A DNA stretch of 64,000 bases from Streptomyces olivochromogenes (GTDB lineage Bacteria > Actinomycetota > Actinomycetes > Streptomycetales > Streptomycetaceae): the NCBI RefSeq assembly GCF_021538895.1, contig NZ_JADDRL010000004.1, positions 124,001-188,000 of the forward strand, given 5' to 3'. The notes below the pieces were generated by a model, which saw only the letters and a program-made list of their open reading frames with translations, had not been told where the DNA came from and made no database searches. Numbering within the stretch: the first letter of the stretch is position 1; each line of letters begins with the position of its first letter. The position numbers and the translations under genes were made by a program. Below, piece after piece: positions 35,853 to 44,927 of the stretch.

Positions 35853-36766
35853 GCGGCGAGAACGACGTCCTGGTGCTGGGCGGCGCGGGCGTGGACACGA
35901 TCGTGTACGTCCCGGAGTTGCCGCTCCCGTACGCCGACAGCTATCCGATCGACTCCGGGATCCGCACCCGCGCCGGGCAGACCGGTGACTTCGTCGCGGT
36001 GGGCCTGAGCGCCCTGGGCCTGCGCACCCACCACCTCGACCTGCTCGGTGACGACCCCGAGGGCGACCTCGTCCGCGCCCTGCACCGCGAGCGGGGCATC
36101 CCGCTCACCGCGATCCCGCAGCCGGCCGGCACCAAGCGCGCGGTGAACCTGGTCGGCCCGGACGGACGCCGGCTCTCCCTGTACGACACCAGCCGCGCCC
36201 ACGCCGACGACCGCCTCCCGGAGCACACGGTCCGGGACCTCGCCGCGTCGAGCCGGCACGTCCACGTGGCCATCACCCACCCGTGCGCCCAGGCCCTGCC
36301 CGCCCTGCGCGAGACCGGCGTGACCCTCTCCACCGACCTGCACGACTGGGACGGCGAGAACCCCTACCACGAGCCCTTCGCCCACGCGGCGGACATCGTC
36401 TTCCTCTCCACGACCGCGCTCACCGACCCCGAGCGGACCATGCGCCGCATCGCCGAACGGGGCAGCGCCCGCCTCGTCGTCGCCACCGCCGGGGCCGAGG
36501 GGGCGCATCTGCTGGCCGACGGCGAGCTGTGCCACGTCCCGACGGTGACACCGCCCGCGCCGGTGGTCGACTCCAACGGCGCGGGCGACGCCTTCGCCGC
36601 CGGTTTCCTCTTCGGTCACCTCACCGGGCAGCCGCCCCGGCGGTGCGCCCTGTACGGGGCGGTGGCCGGGGCGTACGCCTGCACGGTGCCTTCGACCGAG
36701 ACGGACGCGATAACCCGGGACGAGCTGCTCGCCCGAGCGGCCGAGCCGGCGCCGGCCACGCGGTGA
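35849..36766 (+). CDS. PfkB-family carbohydrate/nucleoside kinase
   Basis: The 305-residue product is a ribokinase-fold kinase. Features: VLVLGGAGVDTIVYV start, GQTGDFVAVGLSALGLRTHHLDLLGDD, and the C-terminal signature DSNGAGDAFAAGFLFGHLTG with the catalytic aspartate in GAGD. It phosphorylates a sugar or nucleoside; the exact substrate is not decided. It overlaps the macro-domain gene by four bases, which suggests a shared task in ADP-ribose or ribose salvage. It is followed by the M1 peptidase on the other strand (13-bp gap). Confidence 0.85.
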   Translation: MSGENDVLVLGGAGVDTIVYVPELPLPYADSYPIDSGIRTRAGQTGDFVAVGLSALGLRTHHLDLLGDDPEGDLVRALHRERGIPLTAIPQPAGTKRAVNLVGPDGRRLSLYDTSRAHADDRLPEHTVRDLAASSRHVHVAITHPCAQALPALRETGVTLSTDLHDWDGENPYHEPFAHAADIVFLSTTALTDPERTMRRIAERGSARLVVATAGAEGAHLLADGELCHVPTVTPPAPVVDSNGAGDAFAAGFLFGHLTGQPPRRCALYGAVAGAYACTVPSTETDAITRDELLARAAEPAPATR

Positions 36767-36779
36767 CCCGTGCGGCGGC

Positions 36780-38273
36780 TCAGCCGCCGTGCGCCTCGTT
36801 CGTCGCCTCGATCCGCTGCCAGGACTTCGGCCGGGCCACAGCCGCCGCCTTCGGGGCGAGGGACGAGGCGCGCGCCGCCGCGGCCGCGGGCTTCTCCGGC
36901 TGGAACAGCCAGGTGTCGAAGAGGGCGGACAGCGGCTTGCCGGACACCTTCTCCGCGTACGTCCGGAAGTCGCCCACGGACGCGTTGCCGTAGGCGTGCT
37001 CCTTCGGCCAGCCCTTCAGGATGGCGAAGAAGGCGTCGTCGCCGACCGCGTTGCGCAGCGCCTGGACGGCCAGCGCGCCCCGGTCGTAGACGGCGGTGTC
37101 GAACTGGTCGTCCGGGCCCGGGTCGCCCGGTTTGACCGTCCAGAACGCGTCGTCGGCCGGGTGCGAGGCGTACACGTAGTCGGCGAGTTCCTGCGTGGTG
37201 CCCTCGCCCTCGTGCTCGGACCACAGCCACTGCGCGTACCGGGCGAAGCCCTCGTTGATCCAGATGTCCTTCCAGCCCTTCAGCGACACCGAGTCGCCGT
37301 ACCACTGGTGTGCCAGCTCGTGCACCACGACCGAGGTGTTGGAGCCGTTCGCGAACTGCCGGGGGCTGTAGTACACGCGGGTCTGCGTCTCCAGCGCGTA
37401 CCCGGTGGTGGTGTTGGGCACATAGCCGCCGGCCGAACTGAAGGGGTACGGGCCGAAGTAGCCGCTCAGCCAGTCCACGATCTCCCCGGTCCGCTCCACG
37501 CTGGCCCGCGCCGCCCCGTCGTTGTCCCCGAGGTCCTTGCTGTACGCGTTGACGATGGGGACGCCGCCCTCGGAGGTCCCGGTCGTGATGTCGAACTTCC
37601 CGACCGCCAGGGTGGCCAGATAGGTCGCCTGCGGCTTGTTCTCACGCCAGTTGTAGCGCGTCCAGCCGAGCTTCGAAACGGTGGACTGGAGGGTGCCGTT
37701 GGAGATGACCTGGGTGCCGTCCGGCACCGAGACCGACACGTCGTAGGTCGCCTTGTCCAGCGGGTGGTCGTTGCTCGGGAACCACCACCAGGCCGCCTCG
37801 GGCTCGTCCGCCGCGACGGCCCCGTCCGGGGTGCGGTGCCAGGTCGAGAACCCGTACGCGCTCTTCGTCGACGGCGCCCCGCTGTAGCGGACCACCACGG
37901 TGACCGGCGTGCCCTTGGCGAGCGGGTTCTTCGGGGTGACGACCAGTTCGTGCTGTCCGGAGGTGGTGAAGGCCGCCTTGGCGCCGTTGACCCGCACCTC
38001 GCTCACGTCCAGCAGGAAGTCCAGGTCGAAGCTGGACAGGTCCTGTGTGGTCCGCGCCTCGATCGTCGCCGTCCCGGCCAGCTCGTCCGTCCCGGGCCGG
38101 TAGGTCAGCCGCAGGTCGTAATGGGAGACGTCGTAACCGCCGTTGCCGTAGTTCGGGTAATAGGGATCGCCGATGCCCGGTGCGCCGGGTGCGTAGCTCG
38201 CGGCCGATGCCGGGATCGCCAGCAGGAGGGAGGCCGCCGCGAGCGCGCCCGGTGCGAAGATTCTGCGGTGCAC
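36780..38273 (-). CDS. Secreted M1-family zinc aminopeptidase
   Basis: The 497-residue product starts with a signal sequence (AAASLLLAIPASAA). The catalytic motif HELAHQW begins at His318, with Glu319, His322 and Glu341 (NEGFARY) forming the gluzincin zinc site. An exopeptidase recognition segment (GGYVPNTTTGYALE) sits before it, the variant of GAMEN. It cleaves N-terminal residues from peptides outside the cell. GTG at 38273 has GGAG seven bases upstream and gives a signal of normal length; a GTG at 38297 is the alternative. Confidence 0.88.
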   Translation of the reverse strand: MHRRIFAPGALAAASLLLAIPASAASYAPGAPGIGDPYYPNYGNGGYDVSHYDLRLTYRPGTDELAGTATIEARTTQDLSSFDLDFLLDVSEVRVNGAKAAFTTSGQHELVVTPKNPLAKGTPVTVVVRYSGAPSTKSAYGFSTWHRTPDGAVAADEPEAAWWWFPSNDHPLDKATYDVSVSVPDGTQVISNGTLQSTVSKLGWTRYNWRENKPQATYLATLAVGKFDITTGTSEGGVPIVNAYSKDLGDNDGAARASVERTGEIVDWLSGYFGPYPFSSAGGYVPNTTTGYALETQTRVYYSPRQFANGSNTSVVVHELAHQWYGDSVSLKGWKDIWINEGFARYAQWLWSEHEGEGTTQELADYVYASHPADDAFWTVKPGDPGPDDQFDTAVYDRGALAVQALRNAVGDDAFFAILKGWPKEHAYGNASVGDFRTYAEKVSGKPLSALFDTWLFQPEKPAAAAARASSLAPKAAAVARPKSWQRIEATNEAHGG

Positions 38274-38454
38274 GAGAACTCCAAGTCGTAGGGGCACGAG
38301 GACTGTTCGGAGCCTATTGAGTCCCGGTGGCCCCTGGCCTGTCCACGGCCCCCGCTGTCACACGATCGCCATTCGGCCGTCACGACCCGACACGACCCGC
38401 CGGTCACTCAGCCGCCCTCTTCTGTAAGGGAGTTGACCGGGGTACCGTCCGCCC

Positions 38455-40404
38455 ATGCCGACACGCACGCGCTTCACGCTCTGGAGAACGCTCGCGACAG
38501 CGGCCGTCGCAGCCCTGCTGGCCGCCCTGCTCACTCCGGCCGCGGCCCAGGCCGCCCCACGGGAGAGCCGGCCCGTCTACTCGTACGCCCACGCGATCCG
38601 TGAGGCCGTCTGGGTGGACACCGGCCTCGACGCGGACGGCGACGGGAAGGCCGACCGGGTCGCCGCCGACATCGTCCGCCCGTCCGAGCCCGCCCACCAG
38701 GGCCGCAAGGTTCCCGTCATCATGGACGCCAGCCCGTACTACTCCTGCTGCGGGCGCGGCAACGAGAGTCAGAAGAAGACCTACGACGCGCACGGCCATG
38801 TCGTCCAAATGCCGCTGTTCTACGACAACTTCTTCGTTCCGCGCGGTTACGCGTTCGTCGGCGTCGACCTCGCCGGCACCAACCGCTCCGACGGCTGCGT
38901 CGACGTCGGCGGCCGCTCCGACATCCGGTCCGCGAAGGCCGTCGTCGACTGGCTGAACGGCCGCGCCAAGGCGTACACCAGCCGCACCGGCGGCACCCGG
39001 GTGAAGGCCGGCTGGACCAACGGCCGGACCGGAATGATCGGCAAGAGCTGGGACGGCACCATCGCCAACGGCGTCGCCGCGACCGGCGTCAAGGGGCTGA
39101 AGACCATCGTCCCGATCAGCGCGATCTCGTCCTGGTACGACTACTACTTCGCCAAGGGCGCCCCGCTGTACGACTCCGGCCCCGACTGGCTGTCCGACGC
39201 CGTCGAGAGCGACGGTGCCCGCGCCCACTGCGCCGCCGTGCAGCGCAAGCTCGTCGACGGGGCACCGCGCACCGGCGACTGGACCGGCCTGTGGACCGAG
39301 CGCGACTACGTCAAGGACGCGGCCAAGGTGCGGGCCAGCGTGTTCCTGGTGCACGGCATGCAGGACCTCAACGTCCGCACCAAGCACTTCGGCCAGTGGT
39401 GGGACGCGCTCGCCGCGCACGGGGTCGAGCGCAAGATCTGGCTCTCCCAGACCGGGCACGTCGACCCCTTCGACTACCGGCGCGCCGGCTGGGTCGACAC
39501 CCTGCACCGCTGGTTCGACCACGAACTGCTCGGCTACGACAACGGCATCGACCGTGAGCCGATGGCCGACATCGAACGCCACCCCGACCAGTGGGTCACC
39601 ACCAAGGTCTGGCCGCCGCGCGACACCCGGACCACCACGCTGCTGCCCGCCGCCGGCACCCAGGCGGGCGTCGGCACCCTCGGCCTGCGCCGGGGCACCG
39701 GCACCGAGACCTTCACCGACAACCCGGCGCTGAACGAGACCGACTGGGCCGCGCGGATCGGCACGTCGACACCGGAGAAGGCCGGATTCGTGACCCGGCC
39801 CCTCACCCGCGACCTGAGGCTGTCCGGTTCCTCGAAGGTCACCGTCACGGCGACCCCGACCACCTCGACGGCCCACCTCTCCGCCGTCCTGGTCGACCTG
39901 GGCCCCGACACCATCCGGGACTACGCGGACGGCGCCGAGGGCATCACCACGCTCACCGACCGCACCTGCTGGGGCGCGAGCACCGCCGGGGACAGCGCCT
40001 GCTTCAAGGCGACGCGCGCGAAGACGAAGGCCGTCGACTACACCGTGTTCAGCCGCGGCTGGGCCGACCTCGGCAACTACGCCTCCGACGGCAAGGGCGT
40101 CCCGCTCACCCCGGGCAAGGCGTACACGATCACGCTCGACCTGGCGGCCACCGACCATGTCGTGCCCAAGGGCCACCGGCTGGCGCTGATCGTCGCGGGC
40201 ACGGACAAGGACCTCATCGACCCGCCGGCCGGCACACCGACGCTCACGCTCGACCTGTCCCGTACGGGGGCAAAGGTGCCCCTGGTGGGCGGCGCACCCG
40301 CGTTCACGAGGGCGACCTCGGGCGCTTCGTCCGCCGCTCCCCGGGCGACGCCCCTGACCGGGGTCCACGCACCGCGGACGGTGCAGCGCGTGCCGCGGGG
40401 CTGA
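38455..40404 (+). CDS. Secreted S15-family Xaa-Pro dipeptidyl-peptidase-like hydrolase
   Basis: The 649-residue protein has a signal peptide ending near AAQAA, an alpha/beta-hydrolase domain with Ser198 in GKSWDGT, DLAGTNRSDGC, MQDLNVRT (Asp) and the His in GHVDPFD, then a C-terminal beta-sandwich (PepX_C) from about residue 410. It probably releases Xaa-Pro dipeptides or acts as a related hydrolase. Secretion and the neighbouring M1 peptidase on the other strand suggest peptide scavenging. It likely uses a leaderless start: TACCGTCCGCCC lies just before the ATG. Confidence 0.85.
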   Translation: MPTRTRFTLWRTLATAAVAALLAALLTPAAAQAAPRESRPVYSYAHAIREAVWVDTGLDADGDGKADRVAADIVRPSEPAHQGRKVPVIMDASPYYSCCGRGNESQKKTYDAHGHVVQMPLFYDNFFVPRGYAFVGVDLAGTNRSDGCVDVGGRSDIRSAKAVVDWLNGRAKAYTSRTGGTRVKAGWTNGRTGMIGKSWDGTIANGVAATGVKGLKTIVPISAISSWYDYYFAKGAPLYDSGPDWLSDAVESDGARAHCAAVQRKLVDGAPRTGDWTGLWTERDYVKDAAKVRASVFLVHGMQDLNVRTKHFGQWWDALAAHGVERKIWLSQTGHVDPFDYRRAGWVDTLHRWFDHELLGYDNGIDREPMADIERHPDQWVTTKVWPPRDTRTTTLLPAAGTQAGVGTLGLRRGTGTETFTDNPALNETDWAARIGTSTPEKAGFVTRPLTRDLRLSGSSKVTVTATPTTSTAHLSAVLVDLGPDTIRDYADGAEGITTLTDRTCWGASTAGDSACFKATRAKTKAVDYTVFSRGWADLGNYASDGKGVPLTPGKAYTITLDLAATDHVVPKGHRLALIVAGTDKDLIDPPAGTPTLTLDLSRTGAKVPLVGGAPAFTRATSGASSAAPRATPLTGVHAPRTVQRVPRG

Positions 40405-40431
40405 TCGCGCTCCCGCCGCTTGAACGCCCTT

Positions 40432-40463
40432 CCCGGGCGGCCGTCGGCCGACGGCCGCCCGGG
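40432..40463. terminator. Long palindromic bidirectional terminator
   Basis: A perfect 32-bp palindrome (CCCGGGCGGCCGTCGG at 40432-40447 and its complement) lies between the convergent S15 peptidase and D-amino acid oxidase genes. It can form a very stable hairpin on either strand. Confidence 0.8.
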
Positions 40464-40491
40464 ACCAACCGGCCGATCCGATCCGGTCGGG

Positions 40492-41466
40492 TCAGTCCGC
40501 CGGGCGCGCCAGCCCCGCCGCCTCCCGTGCGCACCCCCACGCCACGGTGACGCCGGCGCCGCCGTGGCCGTAGTTGTGCACCAAGGCCCGCCCGTCCGGC
40601 AGCGCCCGGCGTTCCAGCCGTACCGCGTCCCGCGTCGGCCGCAGTCCCACCCGGTGCGCCAGCACCCGTGCCCCGGCGATCTCCGGATGTACGGCCGCGC
40701 ACCGCGCGACGATGCCGTCCGCCACGCGGGGGTCCGGCGTCAGGGACCACGCGTCCTCCTCCGCCGTGCCGCCCAGGATCAGCCCGCCCGGCTGCGGGAA
40801 GAGATACGTCGAGGCACCCGCTGCGCCCGAGGCGTCGCCGACGGACGTGAACCACGTGGTGATCCCCGGGTTCTCCACGACCACCAGTTGCCCGCGCACC
40901 GGCCGCACCGCCGGATCCGGTACGAGGGACCGGGCGTCCAGCCCCGCGCAGTTGACCACGACCGGCGCGGGTACGGCGGCCAGGTCGGTGACCGCCCGCT
41001 CCTCGACCGTTCCGCCCGCCTTCAGCAACCGCTCCCGCAGCCACGCCAGATGGACCGGCATGTCGATCAACGGCAGCCGCGCCCCCAGCCCTTCTGCGAG
41101 GTCCCGCAGCCCCGGCACCCGTGCCGCCCACGGGCCCAGCTCGTCCAGCCGCATCCCACGGTGTACGCCCTCGACCATCCGTACGCCCGTCTCCTCGGGC
41201 CGCGCCGCCAACTCCTCGTACACGACGAGGGACGCGAGCGCCCACGGGCCGACGAGCGCCTCCGGCTCGATGCGGTACGGCCACCACAGGGCCCCGGCGA
41301 CCGCCGAGGTCGTGCGCTCCGCGGGCTCCCGCGTCCACACCCGGACCCGGATGCCGCCCTCGGCCAGCACCACGGCGGTGGTGAGCCCGATGACACCGCC
41401 GCCCACCACGATCACACCGTCACTCGGTTCACGCTCCACGCGGGGACGGTAACGGAAATATGTCAT
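40492..41466 (-). CDS. FAD-dependent D-amino acid oxidase
   Basis: The 324-residue product has the dinucleotide loop VIVVGGGVIGLTTA, TTSAVAGALWWPYR for FAD contacts, and the C-terminal DAAO signature HNYGHGGAGVTVAWGCA. It oxidises D-amino acids to 2-oxo acids, ammonia and peroxide, useful for recycling peptidoglycan D-residues. The start at 41466 gives about a 15-residue leader before the FAD loop. It is divergent from the next gene, 40 bp away, and shares its terminator with the S15 gene. Confidence 0.88.
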   Translation of the reverse strand: MTYFRYRPRVEREPSDGVIVVGGGVIGLTTAVVLAEGGIRVRVWTREPAERTTSAVAGALWWPYRIEPEALVGPWALASLVVYEELAARPEETGVRMVEGVHRGMRLDELGPWAARVPGLRDLAEGLGARLPLIDMPVHLAWLRERLLKAGGTVEERAVTDLAAVPAPVVVNCAGLDARSLVPDPAVRPVRGQLVVVENPGITTWFTSVGDASGAAGASTYLFPQPGGLILGGTAEEDAWSLTPDPRVADGIVARCAAVHPEIAGARVLAHRVGLRPTRDAVRLERRALPDGRALVHNYGHGGAGVTVAWGCAREAAGLARPAD

Positions 41467-41506
41467 GCCGCGCTCACATCCGTCCCAGTCTGGGGATACT
41501 CACAGC

Positions 41507-42556
41507 ATGTCTGCCGCATACGTGTCCTTCGGCCTGGCACCGGCGATGCGCGCCGGCGGCGTTCTCGCCGACGGTGGCTACCAGGTGCACCGGGACTTCG
41601 TGGACTTCGTCGTCGACGGGCGTCCCCTGCTGTTCCAGCTCTCCGACCTGGACGCCGTCTCCCCGCTCGCCTCCGACGTGCCGCCCGCCATCTTCACCGC
41701 GCAGGTCCGCAGCCTGCTCCTGGAGACGGAGGCGCCGCTACCGCAGGGGCGGTACGTCATCTACGGCTGCCCCGAGTGCGAGGATCTGGCCTGCGGCGCG
41801 GTCACCGCCGTCATCGAGTCCGAGGGCGACGACTACATCTGGCGCGACTTCGCCTGGCAGACCGACGAGAACGCCGACCTGGAGCTCAACGGGTACCACG
41901 GCATAGGGCCCTTCCGCTTCCACGGCACCGAGTACCGCGCGGCCCTCGGCGCCCTGCTCGACGGCGCCGACGCCCCGGCCGCGTCCCGTCGGCGGGTCCT
42001 GCTGATCGGCGCCCGTGTCGCCGTCCTCGCCAAGCTCGCCGCCGCCCTGCGCACCATCGGCATCGGCGCCGACATCGCCCATGACGCCACCGGGGTCCCC
42101 GCGGAGGAACTGCGCGCGTACGGCGCCGTCGCCTTCGGCCGCGCGATCGGCGAAACCGAAACGGCCGCCGTACGCCGGGCGTTCGAGCGCGCCGGGGTCG
42201 ACGTGGCCTTCGTCGACGGACTCGCCCCGATCGTCCCCCTCCTGGTCGCCCAGATCGAACACGCCCTGGACCGCCGTCCCCCGGACCAGCGCCGCCTGAC
42301 CCGCCTGACGGTCACCGACGGCGCCGCGGACATAGAGGTCACCTCGCCGTGCCGGGTCCGACTCACCGCGTACCGCCTCGACCGCCTCTACCGCACCCAC
42401 ACCCGAGAACTCTTCGACGACGTCCTGGAACCGGGCCGCCACCGCATCCCCCTCGACGCGAAGGCGGTGAAGGGGGAGTCCTTCGTGGTCGCCCGGACGT
42501 CCGGGAGCGTGCTGGTGGAGGCGACGGCCCGCGGACCGGCTCGCCACGGCCATTAG
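41507..42556 (+). CDS. Hypothetical oxidoreductase-like protein
   Basis: The 349-residue product has two parts. The N terminus (1-155) has FVDFVVDGRPLLFQLSDLDAVSPL and the cysteine pair GCPECEDLACG. The C terminus contains ASRRRVLLIGARVAVLAKLAAALRTIG, a Rossmann-like nucleotide fold, but no full active site I recognise. Probably cytoplasmic. The leader is short: GATACTCACAGC lies just before the ATG, suggesting a leaderless transcript. It is followed 13 bp later by the ABC-F gene and may be co-transcribed. Confidence 0.65.
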   Translation: MSAAYVSFGLAPAMRAGGVLADGGYQVHRDFVDFVVDGRPLLFQLSDLDAVSPLASDVPPAIFTAQVRSLLLETEAPLPQGRYVIYGCPECEDLACGAVTAVIESEGDDYIWRDFAWQTDENADLELNGYHGIGPFRFHGTEYRAALGALLDGADAPAASRRRVLLIGARVAVLAKLAAALRTIGIGADIAHDATGVPAEELRAYGAVAFGRAIGETETAAVRRAFERAGVDVAFVDGLAPIVPLLVAQIEHALDRRPPDQRRLTRLTVTDGAADIEVTSPCRVRLTAYRLDRLYRTHTRELFDDVLEPGRHRIPLDAKAVKGESFVVARTSGSVLVEATARGPARHGH

Positions 42557-42569
42557 GATCGGCGTTCTG

Positions 42570-44210
42570 ATGACTGCCACCCTCGTCGCCAAGAACCTCG
42601 CCGCCGGCCACGGCGACCGCTCGCTCTTCTCCGGGCTCGACCTCGTCGTCGCGCCCGGGGACGTGATCGGGCTGGTCGGTGCCAACGGCGCGGGCAAGTC
42701 CACGCTGCTCCGGCTGCTCGCCGGGCTGAGCACGCCCGAGCAGGGGGAGCTCCGGCTCTCCCCGCCGACCGCGACCGTCGGCCACCTGCCCCAGGAGCCG
42801 GAGCGCAGGCCCGGTGAGACGGTGCGGGAGTTCCTCGCCCGCCGCACCGGCGTCGCCGAGGCGCAGCGGATCATGGACGAGGCGACCCAGGCCCTCGTCG
42901 ACGGGGCGCCCGGCGCCGACGACGCGTACGCGACGAGCCTGGAGCGCTGGCTGGACCTGGGCGGCGCCGACCTGGACGAGCGGGCGGAGGAGGTCGCCGA
43001 CTCGCTGGGCCTGGCCGTGGACCTGGACCAGCCGATGACGTCCCTGTCCGGCGGCCAGGCGGCCCGCGCCGGCCTCGCCTCGCTCCTGCTCTCCCGCTAC
43101 GACGTCTTCCTGCTCGACGAGCCCACCAACGACCTCGACCTGGACGGCCTGGAGCGCCTCGAACGCTTCGTGACCGGCCTGCGCGCGGGCACGGTCGTCG
43201 TCAGCCACGACCGCGAGTTCCTCACCCGCACCGTCACCAAGGTCCTCGAACTCGACCTCGCCCAGGGTCGGATCAACCTCTACGGCGGCGGCTACGAGGC
43301 CTACCTGGAGGAGCGCGAGACGGCCCGCCGGCACGCGCGCGAGGGCTACGAGGAGTACGCCGACAAGAAGGCCGCCCTGCAGGACCGCGCGCAGATGCAG
43401 CGCTCCTGGATGGACAAGGGCGTCAAGAACGCCCGGCGCAAGGCGAGCAACGACAACGACAAGATCGGCCGCAAGTTCCGCAGCGAGGCCAGCGAGAAGC
43501 AGGCCGCGAAGGCGCGCCAGACCCAGCGCATGATCGAGCGCCTGGACGTCGTCGAGGAGCCGCGCAAGGAGTGGGAGCTGCGCATGGAGATCGCGGCCGC
43601 GCCGCGCTCCGGCGCCGTGGTGGCCACCCTGCGGGACGCGGAGGTACGGCGCGGGGACTTCACCCTCGGACCCGTCTCGCTCCAGATCGACTGGGCCGAC
43701 CGGGTCGCGGTGACCGGCGCCAACGGCGCGGGCAAGTCCACGCTGCTGGGCGCGCTGCTCGGCCGCGTTCCGCTGGACGCGGGGCACGCCGCGCTGGGTC
43801 CGGGCGTCCTGGTCGGCGAGGTCGACCAGGCCCGCAAGGCGTTCCACGGTCCACAGGCGCTGCTGGACGCCTTCTGCGCGGCGGTGCCCGACACCGAGCC
43901 GGTCGAGGTCCGCACCCTCCTGGCCAAGTTCGGCCTGAAGGCCGACCACGTGCTGCGCCCCGCCGCCGGCCTCTCCCCGGGCGAGCGCACCCGGGCGGCC
44001 CTCGCCCTGCTCCAGGGCCGGGGAGTGAACCTCCTGGTCCTCGACGAGCCGACCAACCACCTCGATCTGCCGGCCATCGAACAGCTGGAGTCCGCCCTCG
44101 ACGCCTACGAGGGCACGCTCCTGCTGGTCACCCACGACCGGCGGATGCTGGACGCGGTCCGGGTCACCCGGCGACTGGAGGTCGCGGCGGGCAAGGTCAC
44201 CGAACGCTGA
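42570..44210 (+). CDS. ABC-F ATPase (second in window)
   Basis: The 546-residue protein has two ATPase domains (GANGAGKST and LSGGQAARAGL with LLDEPTNDLD; GANGAGKST and LSPGERTRAAL with LLVLDEPTNHLD) and a helical, basic linker with QRSWMDKGVKNARRKASNDND. The domain-2 signature is LSPGE rather than LSGGE. No membrane helix is seen. It resembles translation-factor type ABC-F proteins more than the drug-specific ones. A TAGGAT sits 17 bases before the ATG. The preceding gene ends 13 bp upstream. Confidence 0.85.
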   Translation: MTATLVAKNLAAGHGDRSLFSGLDLVVAPGDVIGLVGANGAGKSTLLRLLAGLSTPEQGELRLSPPTATVGHLPQEPERRPGETVREFLARRTGVAEAQRIMDEATQALVDGAPGADDAYATSLERWLDLGGADLDERAEEVADSLGLAVDLDQPMTSLSGGQAARAGLASLLLSRYDVFLLDEPTNDLDLDGLERLERFVTGLRAGTVVVSHDREFLTRTVTKVLELDLAQGRINLYGGGYEAYLEERETARRHAREGYEEYADKKAALQDRAQMQRSWMDKGVKNARRKASNDNDKIGRKFRSEASEKQAAKARQTQRMIERLDVVEEPRKEWELRMEIAAAPRSGAVVATLRDAEVRRGDFTLGPVSLQIDWADRVAVTGANGAGKSTLLGALLGRVPLDAGHAALGPGVLVGEVDQARKAFHGPQALLDAFCAAVPDTEPVEVRTLLAKFGLKADHVLRPAAGLSPGERTRAALALLQGRGVNLLVLDEPTNHLDLPAIEQLESALDAYEGTLLLVTHDRRMLDAVRVTRRLEVAAGKVTER

Positions 44211-44295
44211 CCCGACCTCGTGCCGCACCGGGGATCGGTCCCGCCCGCCGCGTAGGCTCACGGCTGTTGCGCAGACGGTCGTTCGGGGAGTGGGC

Positions 44296-44793
44296 ATGGG
44301 CGGTGCGATGAGCGGTCCGGGGCGTCCGGGTGGTCCGGGTGGTCCGGGTCTGCGGCTGCTGCGCGAGCAGGACGTGCTCGCGCGGATACGGGGCACCGAG
44401 GACAAGATCGCGGACGCGATCACCGCCTTCGCCGGGACGATGCTGTTCGTCTACCTCCACGCGGCGTGGTTCACGGTCTGGATCGCCTTCAACGAGGGCG
44501 CGTTCGGGCAGGGGGCGGTCTGGGATCCCTTCCCCTTCGGGCTGCTCACGATGATCGTCAGCCTGGAGGCGATCTTCCTGTCCACCTTCGTGATGGTGAG
44601 CCAGAACCGTCAGGCCGCCCGCGAGAACGTCCGCGCCGACCTCGATTTCGAGACCAATGTGCGCTCGGAGGTGTGGTCGATCCAGATGGGCCGCGCCCTG
44701 GGCGTCGACCCGGAAGAGGTCGAGCGCAAGGTGCAGGAACTCCTCGCGGAGAACCGCGCCCGGATGACCGGTTCCGGTCACTCCTCCTCGTAA
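44296..44793 (+). CDS. DUF1003 membrane protein
   Basis: A 165-residue protein with two membrane helices (AFAGTMLFVYLHAAWFTVWIAF and TMIVSLEAIFLSTFVMV) and the DUF1003 core RIRGTEDKIADAITAFAG. The short N terminus is Gly/Pro-rich, and the C terminus is a soluble helical tail. Family members are small inner-membrane proteins of unknown function. ATG 44296 follows GGGGAG by about six bases; GTG 44290 is an alternative. A hairpin begins inside its stop codon. Confidence 0.85.
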   Translation: MGGAMSGPGRPGGPGGPGLRLLREQDVLARIRGTEDKIADAITAFAGTMLFVYLHAAWFTVWIAFNEGAFGQGAVWDPFPFGLLTMIVSLEAIFLSTFVMVSQNRQAARENVRADLDFETNVRSEVWSIQMGRALGVDPEEVERKVQELLAENRARMTGSGHSSS

Positions 44794-44818
44794 CCGGTCC
44801 GCCCGGCGGGGACCGGTT
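44792..44818 (+). terminator. Hairpin at the end of the DUF1003 gene
   Basis: AACCGGTCC (44792-44800) pairs perfectly with GGACCGGTT (44810-44818) around a 9-base loop. It starts within the TAA stop and probably ends transcription. Confidence 0.7.
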
Positions 44819-44927
44819 CTGGCCCCGCCCGCGGTGGGACGATGAGAGGGGTGTCCGGGCCAGGCCGGACGACGTCCCCAGGGAATGAGCGCATGGGCCG
44901 CTCTCGCGTCCCGGCCGGGGGCCGGAG

